Positions 1 through 5,684 of a DNA stretch of 13,953 bases are shown piece by piece; the stretch's first letter is position 1, and each line of letters opens with the position of its first letter. Position numbers and translations under genes: made by a program. The stretch comes from Myxococcota bacterium. GTDB lineage: Bacteria > Myxococcota > UBA4151. Below the pieces are notes generated by a model that was given only the letters and a program-made list of their open reading frames with translations, ran no database searches and was not told the DNA's origin. Where the stretch lies: the NCBI GenBank assembly GCA_028823075.1, contig JAPKCE010000020.1, forward strand, positions 1 to 13,953, read 5' to 3'.

Positions 1-287
1 GTCGAACGAGCCGTTTGCGGCGCGTTGATTTGATTGAACCGGCACGAGCCATCGGTCGCAGCACCGAAGAGGCGATGCAGTCGGGTATGTTTTATGGTTA
101 TGCTGGTTTAATTACCGGCCTTGTGTCGCGGCTTCGAGAAGAGGCCCCTGACGTTGAATTGGTCGTGGCAACAGGGGGCCTAGCGCGCCCGATGGCCGCA
201 CTTTGTACAGTGATCGATACCGTTGAGGTGGACCTAACCCTACATGGGTTATGGGTTATCTGGTGTCGCCATGAGAGGATGAAATGA
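1..287 (+). CDS. coaX: Type III pantothenate kinase, C-terminal part (5' end outside window)
   Basis: This is the 3' end of a gene whose start lies before the window; the reading frame is open from base 3. CoaX phosphorylates pantothenate with ATP, the first step of coenzyme A synthesis, in the cytoplasm. The visible 95 residues carry the family's C-terminal pattern: a region matching the usual IGRNTxESMQSG segment (here IGRSTEEAMQSG), then FYGYAGLITGLV, the glycine-rich VVATGGLA loop, and a closing VDLTLHGL like the usual DPDLTLEGL. The residues before IGRS also fit the family, so the apparent internal TTG at base 15 is not the true start. The stop TGA overlaps the pcnB ATG in an ATGA, which suggests translational coupling. 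Identification is by recognised motifs only; the catalytic N-terminal ASKHA half is not visible. Confidence 0.9.
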   Translation, partial: RTSRLRRVDLIEPARAIGRSTEEAMQSGMFYGYAGLITGLVSRLREEAPDVELVVATGGLARPMAALCTVIDTVEVDLTLHGLWVIWCRHERMK

Positions 288-1882
288 GCGAAGAAACTAA
301 AGCAGCGGAGCCCCAAAGCCCCACATCTGAAGAAAAACCCAAACGCCCGCGTCGTCGCCGCAAGCCTAAGGCAGAAGCGAAACCCGAGGCAAAAACTGAG
401 GTTCAAAACGAGGCTGAAATCGCGGTTAAAACCGAGGCAAAACCCGCGGTGAAACGCGAGCCAAAACCCGCGGTGAAACGCGAGCCAAAACCCGCGGTGA
501 AACGCGAGGCAAACTCCGAGTCGCCAGCCGCAACCGCTGAGCCGAAACGCGAGTCAGCGACGGACTCGGAGCCGAAAGGCGACGAGGAGGCGGGAAGTCG
601 CCGTCGTCGGGGTGCTCGAGGCGGCCGCAGTAACCGTCGCGGCGGTCGCGGCCGTCGTGCAGCCGAGGAACTCAACCAGGAGGATATTGAGCCCGGCGAA
701 GGCTACGACCTCCAGGTCGAGACTTGGCGAAAGCATGCCGAGCAAGCGCGCGTGCCTTTGAAAATACCAGAAGCGTTAATCAGTAACGATGCTTTGCGCA
801 TTGTCGAAAAGCTCAACGAGCTGGGTCATTTGAGCTATGTCGTCGGCGGTTGTGTGCGCGATTTGGCATTGGGCACAGAGCCCAAAGACTTTGATGTTGT
901 CACCACGGCGCGGCCACAACAGGTGCGTCGCGCTTTTCGTTATGCACGCATCATCGGGCGGCGCTTTCGTTTAGTGCATGTGCATTTTGGTCGTGACCGC
1001 ATGATCGAAGTGGCGACCTTTCGCGCTCAGGTCCCCGAGGTCGAAGAAGGCGACGATCTCTTGGTTCGGGACGACAACGTCTACGGTGCCCCGGAAGAGG
1101 ACGCCATGCGCCGAGACTTTACGGTAAACGGTTCGTTCTACGATCCGATCTCCGGCTCGGTGGTCGATTATGTCGAGGGCATGAAAGATCTGCGCAACAA
1201 AGTGATTCGCAGCATCGGCCCTGCCGATACGCGCATTCAAGAAGACCCGGTGCGCATTCTCAGAGCGCTACGTTTTTCCGCCAAACTCGGTTTCGCTTTG
1301 GATGGTGAGATGGAGCAGGCCATTCGCAAGCACGGTGGCGATATCCTACGCTGTTCGCCGGCTCGTCTATGGGAAGAGTTGCTCAAAATCTTGCGCTGCG
1401 GTCATGCCGCCCAAGCTTTTCCTTTGGCTCAAGATCTCGGCTTTCTGGAGCATCTGTTACCCGAGGTCAGCGAGGCTATGAGGCGCTCGCCCAAGGCACA
1501 TATGCAACTGTTTGAGGCCATCGATGGTCTGGTCGGCGAGACCGGACATGCACCCGATGATCTGCTTTTACTGGCGGTGCTCGTTCTGCCTTTATTGCCG
1601 AGCGAATCGCCGCGGCAGGCGCTGGAGCAGTTGGCGGGGGATTGGAACGAGCGCTTTCGCTTGCCACGCCGCCTGCGTGAGCGTTTGGAAGACGCCGTGC
1701 TCAGCCTGCGCTCCATGGTTCCAGAGGGCCCTTGGGTCGATCAGCAGGCCCTCGCTCGACGCGCCTTTTTTGGCGATGCAGTCGAGTTGCTCAACCTGCT
1801 CACCAGAGCCTCGGGACAGGGCCGAAGCCTGTTAAAAACCTGGCGGCTGCTGCATCGCCCTGAAGATGAGGGAGAGGGATGA
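284..1882 (+). CDS. pcnB: Poly(A) polymerase I with long basic N-terminal extension
   Basis: A class II nucleotidyltransferase that adds 3' poly(A) tails to RNA, which in bacteria usually promotes decay. Residues 1-125 are low complexity: an Ala/Lys/Glu/Pro repeat (about 36-75) and an Arg/Gly-rich stretch (104-125). The catalytic head follows at about 165-320, with the GGCVRD loop at 188-193 and metal-binding Asp202 and Asp204 in DFD. The segment ARIIGRRFRLVHVHFG and the downstream IEVATFR match PcnB better than CCA-adding enzymes, so poly(A) polymerase is favoured; CCA addition cannot be fully excluded. RRDFTVN (about 276-282) and DPVRILRALRF (321-331) are also family hallmarks. The C-terminal 200 residues are the helical neck and body. 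At 532 residues it is longer than usual because of the extension. It overlaps coaX and the next gene by ATGA at each end. Confidence 0.9.
   Translation: MSEETKAAEPQSPTSEEKPKRPRRRRKPKAEAKPEAKTEVQNEAEIAVKTEAKPAVKREPKPAVKREPKPAVKREANSESPAATAEPKRESATDSEPKGDEEAGSRRRRGARGGRSNRRGGRGRRAAEELNQEDIEPGEGYDLQVETWRKHAEQARVPLKIPEALISNDALRIVEKLNELGHLSYVVGGCVRDLALGTEPKDFDVVTTARPQQVRRAFRYARIIGRRFRLVHVHFGRDRMIEVATFRAQVPEVEEGDDLLVRDDNVYGAPEEDAMRRDFTVNGSFYDPISGSVVDYVEGMKDLRNKVIRSIGPADTRIQEDPVRILRALRFSAKLGFALDGEMEQAIRKHGGDILRCSPARLWEELLKILRCGHAAQAFPLAQDLGFLEHLLPEVSEAMRRSPKAHMQLFEAIDGLVGETGHAPDDLLLLAVLVLPLLPSESPRQALEQLAGDWNERFRLPRRLRERLEDAVLSLRSMVPEGPWVDQQALARRAFFGDAVELLNLLTRASGQGRSLLKTWRLLHRPEDEGEG
389..508 (+). 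repeat. 24-bp in-frame tandem repeat in the pcnB N-terminus
   Basis: Five consecutive 24-bp units can be laid end to end: 389-412, 413-436, 437-460, 461-484 and 485-508. The last two are identical, the third differs from them at one base, and the first two match the third at about 17 of 24 positions. Each unit encodes eight residues of the type (A/P)KPAVKRE, so copy-number change would keep frame. The gradient from degenerate to identical suggests recent duplication at the 3' side. Confidence 0.9.
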
Positions 1883-3048
1883 GCGGTCTAAAGCTCGACC
1901 TCGAGAGATATCGTGCGGCGATGCCCAGCCAGGTCGCCGCCCACGCCGACCCGGCTCGGCCGGCGCCGCAACGTTTGGTGGCGGCGCGCGGCATGTTGCC
2001 GCTGGCCACCCAGGATCAACTCGCTGTGCTCGTGGCGCTCTGCGATGCGCCGGAAGCTCCGGTCGCCGAGGCAGCGCGCACGACCTTGAGTCTCATGCCC
2101 GCCAACCTGGTCAAGCCCGTTCTCACCAACGCGGCCACCCCCGGCTGGTTGCTCGAAGGCCTCGGCTGCAAACTCAATGATCGCGCCGACCTTCTACCCG
2201 ATCTGCTAAGCCACCGAGCCACTCCAGACCGCATCCATATCTGGGCCTCCGTGCATGCGGAAACGGGCCTGGCACACGAACGCCTTTGCCTCGATCTTCA
2301 GCGCCTCAAACGCTGCCCCGAGATCATCGAAGGCTTGTGGAACAACGAGTCAGTAGATCGTTACCTTCTGCGTCCTGCAGTTGAATTCTTAGTTCGCGAA
2401 GGTATGCACCTCGAGACGGTGCCGCTCTTCAAAGAGGTACTTGCGAGTCTCAACTTTGAAGAACTTCAACAGGCGGTCGATAACGTCGAACTGCCGACTG
2501 AAGTCGAGTATATGTTGCGCGACAAGGCAGGCGAACTCGAAGAGGATGACGAGGTCGATGAGACCGAACTGCATCGAGCCGTTAATGACGACGAAGCCGG
2601 CGACTCGACGCCGCTGGTCGACACCGCACCGAAGAAGAAATTGACCATAATCCAAGTGATTAATAGCATGACCCCGGCCCAGAAGATCTGTTTGGGCCTA
2701 AAGGGGAACCGCGAAGCGCGCACCATTTTGATCCGTGATTCCAATAAGCTAGTATGCACAGCTGTGGTGCGCTCACCGCGCATCAGCGAACGAGAAGTTG
2801 CCTTAGCCGCGACCATGCGCAGCATTCACGAAGAGGTGATTCGCATCATCTGCAATAATCGCGACTGGATGCGTAAATACCCGATTAAAGTAGCCTTGGT
2901 TAACAACCCGAAAACGCCGCTAGCGCGTTCGATGGCCTTGATTAAATCTCTCCATCAACGCGATCTCAAGGCCATCTCTCGATCCACCTCTGTGCCTTCT
3001 GCCCTGCGCAGCGCAGCCAAACGTTTGTTATCGCAGAAGCGAACTTAA
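1879..3048 (+). CDS. Conserved HEAT-like repeat protein of unknown function
   Basis: A 389-residue predicted soluble protein with no signal peptide or membrane segment, whose specific function I do not recognise. Residues 1-215 are helical and Leu/Ala-rich, with repeated blocks of HEAT-like or DUF2336-like character (for example around 45-75, 78-112 and 165-200). An acidic linker (about 217-241, many Asp/Glu) separates this from a C-terminal domain (about 254-389). That domain opens with a STMTPAQK-like block (here NSMTPAQKICLGLKGN) and then has short repeating helices with ILIRDSNKLV, VVRSPRISE and VNNPKTP, the style of proteins made of leucine-rich variant repeats. The ATG overlaps the pcnB stop (ATGA), so it is probably co-translated with pcnB. 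A scaffold or protein-interaction role is inference from the repeat character only. Its TAA stop shares TTAA with the convergent gene. Confidence 0.75.
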   Translation: MSGLKLDLERYRAAMPSQVAAHADPARPAPQRLVAARGMLPLATQDQLAVLVALCDAPEAPVAEAARTTLSLMPANLVKPVLTNAATPGWLLEGLGCKLNDRADLLPDLLSHRATPDRIHIWASVHAETGLAHERLCLDLQRLKRCPEIIEGLWNNESVDRYLLRPAVEFLVREGMHLETVPLFKEVLASLNFEELQQAVDNVELPTEVEYMLRDKAGELEEDDEVDETELHRAVNDDEAGDSTPLVDTAPKKKLTIIQVINSMTPAQKICLGLKGNREARTILIRDSNKLVCTAVVRSPRISEREVALAATMRSIHEEVIRIICNNRDWMRKYPIKVALVNNPKTPLARSMALIKSLHQRDLKAISRSTSVPSALRSAAKRLLSQKRT

Positions 3049-3401
3049 GCGCCTTCGAGTTGGTCGATTATCTCTTCGACCCGGTCGAGCTGGGAATCGA
3101 GCATCGCCAACACCGATTGCTCGCCAAGTTGCGCAAAGGGATCGATTAAATCCGATTCTTCAGCATCAAAAAGCTCATCGGCTAGCAGGCAAGGAAGTTC
3201 CATACTCTCAAGTTCCGGATGGGTTTCTTGTTGCTCTTTAGAGGTGAGGATGGCGTCGTAATCACCGTCCCGCATAGCTGCCCGAAGCGCGCTAAGCCCT
3301 TCGCACGGGACCAACAACGCACCGCTCGCTTCGAAGTCGCCGAGCAGTTGCTTGTATTTAGAGTTGGCCTTTAAAAAGACCAGTAGGCGACCACCATCCA
3401 T
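3045..3401 (-). CDS. Small receiver-like protein in the ECF sigma operon
   Basis: A predicted 118-residue cytoplasmic protein and the third gene of the sigma/anti-sigma unit. The open frame extends upstream to 3632, but that would overlap the anti-sigma gene by 200 bp. ATG 3401, with GGAG two bases upstream and 31 bp after the anti-sigma stop, is the better start. The N-terminal half (RLLVFLKANSKYKQLLGDFE, then ALLVPC and DGDYDAILTS) follows the beta-alpha rhythm of a response-regulator receiver domain. However, the acidic pair after strand 1 and the phosphoacceptor Asp at the end of strand 3 are absent, replaced by Lys/Ala and Thr/Ser. The second half is acidic and ends in a helix rich in Leu, Asp and Glu. 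The receiver resemblance is my inference; if real, the domain is not phosphorylated in the normal way. Confidence 0.6.
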   Translation of the reverse strand: MDGGRLLVFLKANSKYKQLLGDFEASGALLVPCEGLSALRAAMRDGDYDAILTSKEQQETHPELESMELPCLLADELFDAEESDLIDPFAQLGEQSVLAMLDSQLDRVEEIIDQLEGA

Positions 3402-3432
3402 GGCTCCATCTAACCGCAGATTGGCAGCCTGG

Positions 3433-4155
3433 CTACCGGGAATGGTTGGCGAAGTGAAACAGCGCCTTTGGGGCTCGCCCGTTGGCGCCCGTTGCGGAAA
3501 AGATAACCCCGTCGCGTTGCCATTGTAGAACTTCGCGGCCGCGTCGGTTGATGATGCGCGATTTCGGCAAGCGTTGGCGCATGGCGGCATCAGCTTCGAC
3601 GGCCAAGACATCAACTTGTTGAGCCCCCCCACCCAGAAGGATCATCGCCCCGCGGCGGCCTTGGGTGGGCATGAAGCGCGCAGCGCGCACAGGCAGTTCG
3701 GGAATATTCGGCAGGGCGACGGAGCGCCCGAGTTGTTTCGCCAAAAAAGCTTCGATCTTGGCCGGGGGTTCAAAGGCGATGTCGGCCGGTAAGCGCCGAG
3801 CTTGGTATTCGATGGTGGTCTCGATTAAGGGGTCGAGCGGGTCGCCGGAGGGTAGCAGCATGAAACTCGCTACCGCCGCGGCTGCGGTTAAACCACCAAG
3901 GCCGCTACCAACCCGCCACATACGCGCCGAGGAAAAGCCGCGACGAATGTTGGTGTGCAAGCATGCCGGCGCTTTAGAGCTCACCTTGATACTCGTTTGG
4001 CGGAGCCCCTCGCGCAATGCCTGATCAATACTCAGATCGCCGCCACAACCCGGGCAGTTTTCCGCATGAGCAAGCAGTTCAGCGCGCTGTTCCGCTTCGA
4101 GCTCATCGTTCAGAAAGAAGGGCAGGGAAGCCGAAAAGTGAGAACAGTCCATCAT
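3433..4155 (-). CDS. Zinc-binding membrane anti-sigma factor
   Basis: Predicted to bind and hold the ECF sigma factor encoded just upstream. The 240-residue protein begins with a cytoplasmic anti-sigma zinc domain: Cys4/His6, then His30-x3-Cys34-x2-Cys37, the standard HxxxCxxC of the zf-HC2/ZAS family. One hydrophobic segment (about 83-102) should span the inner membrane, placing residues from about 103 outside the cytoplasm. That part has the layout seen in many proteobacterial anti-sigma factors: a block with RRLPADIAFEPPAKIEAFLAKQL, then a beta-rich end with GREVLQWQRDGVIFSATG. The start codon overlaps the sigma stop (TGATG), so the two are likely translationally coupled; a second ATG follows at once at 4152. 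The signal sensed cannot be read from the sequence. Confidence 0.85.
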   Translation of the reverse strand: MMDCSHFSASLPFFLNDELEAEQRAELLAHAENCPGCGGDLSIDQALREGLRQTSIKVSSKAPACLHTNIRRGFSSARMWRVGSGLGGLTAAAAVASFMLLPSGDPLDPLIETTIEYQARRLPADIAFEPPAKIEAFLAKQLGRSVALPNIPELPVRAARFMPTQGRRGAMILLGGGAQQVDVLAVEADAAMRQRLPKSRIINRRGREVLQWQRDGVIFSATGANGRAPKALFHFANHSR

Positions 4156-4751
4156 CAGCGCTGCCTCTTCGGCGAAAACGTTGTGACTTTGGCCTCTGCA
4201 AAGCTTTGCGCGTATTCGCTGAGCGTTTCACGCAGCCGGCGCCGCGCTCGGTGCAGGCGACTCATCACCGTCCCAATCGGTATTTCCAGGGCTTCGGCTA
4301 CCTCTGTATAAGGCATCTCTTCAACGTCAGCGAGCATGAGAACTTGGCGATAGACTTCGGGTAATTGTTCCACCGCATCGCTAAGTTTATCACGAACGAA
4401 ACGGTCGATAACCTGCTGCCCGGGGCGTTTCGCGGCTTCGCGCCCCCAGGCGCTTCCCACGCGCTCATTCATCCAATCTGCGTCGTAGAGCTCTTGGGAG
4501 CGATGGCGAACTTTGCGGCGGCGGTACTCGTTAATAAAAGTGTTGGTTAGCACCCTTGTGAGCCAAGCTTTGAGGTTCGAATCGGCGCGCAGTTTGTCGA
4601 AATTCTTGAATCCTTTGAGCAAAGTGTCTTGAACCAGGTCCTGAGCGTGGTCAGGGTTGCGGGTTAGGCGCATCGCCGTGCCATACAGGGCGTCGACATG
4701 AACCATGGCTTCGCGTTCAAAGCGCTTTCGGCGAGTCTCAAACAGGGGCAT
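4155..4751 (-). CDS. ECF (RpoE-type) RNA polymerase sigma factor
   Basis: An extracytoplasmic-function sigma factor of 198 residues that directs RNA polymerase to a small regulon. Region 2 spans about residues 16-82, with DHAQDLVQDTLLKGFKNF, then LKAWLTRVLTNTFINEYRRRK. Region 4 spans about 120-175, with LPEVYRQVLMLADVEEMPYTEVAEALEIPIGTVMSRLHRARRRL. No extra C-terminal domain is present. The frame is open from a TTG at 4763, but ATG 4751 has GGAG six bases upstream and is preferred. It is followed without a gap by the anti-sigma gene. Which ECF subgroup it belongs to needs a profile search; I do not assign one. Confidence 0.92.
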   Translation of the reverse strand: MPLFETRRKRFEREAMVHVDALYGTAMRLTRNPDHAQDLVQDTLLKGFKNFDKLRADSNLKAWLTRVLTNTFINEYRRRKVRHRSQELYDADWMNERVGSAWGREAAKRPGQQVIDRFVRDKLSDAVEQLPEVYRQVLMLADVEEMPYTEVAEALEIPIGTVMSRLHRARRRLRETLSEYAQSFAEAKVTTFSPKRQR

Positions 4752-4757
4752 GGGAAA

Positions 4758-4761
4758 CTCC
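4758..4761 (-). promoter_or_regulatory. Ribosome binding site of the ECF sigma gene
   Basis: GGAG on the minus strand lies six bases before ATG 4751. It overlaps the TTG at 4763 that would otherwise begin the longest frame, which decides for the ATG. Confidence 0.7.
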
Positions 4762-4782
4762 AATAAACGGATAATATACTAA

Positions 4783-4811
4783 GCGAACGCAAGCGAAAGA
4801 GCCTGTATTCC
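4783..4811 (-). promoter_or_regulatory. Candidate ECF-type autoregulatory promoter
   Basis: On the minus strand GGAATA (4811-4806) is followed after 16 bases by CGTTCGC (4789-4783). This resembles the general ECF pattern of a GGAAC/GGAAT -35 and a CGTC/CGTT -10, about 31 bp before the sigma ATG. It lies in the short gap after the CPBP protease gene. A TATATT just downstream (within 4772-4781) is an alternative -10 for a housekeeping promoter, but it has no good -35. This is a by-eye match only. Confidence 0.3.
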
Positions 4812-4818
4812 CAAAAGC

Positions 4819-5664
4819 CTAAATTAATCCGTAATTGAGCCCTGCAAAAAGCATGGCGCCGTAGATGTTAAAAGCCGCATGCAGCAAGACGGCCCCCGCT
4901 ATACTACCGCTTCGCCGTCGCATCAGGCCAAAGATCAACGCAGGAATAAAGGGGCCCAGTCGCGCCGGGTTGTAGTCGCCAAGAAAGTGAGCCAGCGCGA
5001 AAAGAGCAGCCGCAATAGCGATACCGTGGTTCCAACGAAACCCGCCGGGAAGCTCGATGTCTTGAAAGCTCTGGCAGAGTTTGGGCTGTAGAAAGCCGCG
5101 ATAAAAAAGTTCTTCGGGTAACGCGACTCCGAGGAGATGGATGGCCACCAATTCGAGTAGAGCGACGCTCTTGAGCACGTCCAGGCTCGAGAACCCGAGC
5201 GACGTTAACCAGGGGGAAAAATCACCTTGTGGCACGGCTAAACTCGATCCGCTGGCCTGGCCGACGCCCAACCATCCCCACCAAAGGTCGTGCAAAAACC
5301 AGAATGGAATACCGGTAATTATCAAAAGACCAATGATAAAGGGGAGGTCACGGCGTAAGCCAGCAAAGCTATAGCCGATTCCGTCGTCGCCCTCGCTTGA
5401 ACTCAGAGCGTAGCGCAATGGCAAGTAGAGTTGTGCAGCCGCTGCGGCGAGCCCAGCCATGGCTGCAACTCCAGGAAGGTGCTTGCTAAGGCCGATGGCG
5501 AGAGTAACAAAAACAGCTAACCGCCAGACGCGTAAAGTATCTTCAGCCTGTTCTGAAGTTTGTCGTGCTAGTAGCCGTGAAATGCCAAAGGTTTGCGGCA
5601 AGCTCAATAACCCCCAATAATGATTGAGTTGGCAACAACCCTGAACTAAGGGGCGAGGGACCAT
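4819..5664 (-). CDS. CPBP family intramembrane glutamic protease (CAAX protease-like)
   Basis: A polytopic inner-membrane protein of 281 residues. It has the CPBP/Abi signature: EELFYRG (Glu184-Glu185 and Arg189), the second motif FALAHFLGDYNPARL with His226, and the third motif HAAFN with His262 and Asn266. These are the expected catalytic or metal-site residues of the family. Hydrophobic segments are visible at about 47-85, 107-127, 165-182, 214-228, 236-248 and 255-275. Members include prenyl-CAAX-type proteases and the myxosortase-type enzymes; the substrate here is unknown. ATG 5664 lacks a clear ribosome site and sits only 20 bp from the divergent kinase start. TTG 5601, nine bases after GGGGG, would give a 260-residue protein and leave 83 bp for promoters; either start keeps all motifs. 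Confidence 0.85.
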   Translation of the reverse strand: MVPRPLVQGCCQLNHYWGLLSLPQTFGISRLLARQTSEQAEDTLRVWRLAVFVTLAIGLSKHLPGVAAMAGLAAAAAQLYLPLRYALSSSEGDDGIGYSFAGLRRDLPFIIGLLIITGIPFWFLHDLWWGWLGVGQASGSSLAVPQGDFSPWLTSLGFSSLDVLKSVALLELVAIHLLGVALPEELFYRGFLQPKLCQSFQDIELPGGFRWNHGIAIAAALFALAHFLGDYNPARLGPFIPALIFGLMRRRSGSIAGAVLLHAAFNIYGAMLFAGLNYGLI

Positions 5665-5684
5665 CGGTCAAAGGGGATTAGTGG

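Noticed and set aside
403..675. Minus-strand repetitive open frame (GSRFTAGF repeats)
   Set aside because: It is the antisense reading of the pcnB tandem repeat; the plus strand encodes a convincing PcnB.
284..1882. CCA-adding enzyme instead of poly(A) polymerase
   Set aside because: The GRRFRLVHVHFG segment after the nucleotidyltransferase head is typical of PcnB, and the basic tails favour RNA polyadenylation; activity is not proven.
3402..3632. N-terminal 77-residue extension of the receiver-like gene
   Set aside because: It would overlap the anti-sigma gene by 200 bp, has atypical composition, and ATG 3401 has a GGAG site after the anti-sigma stop.
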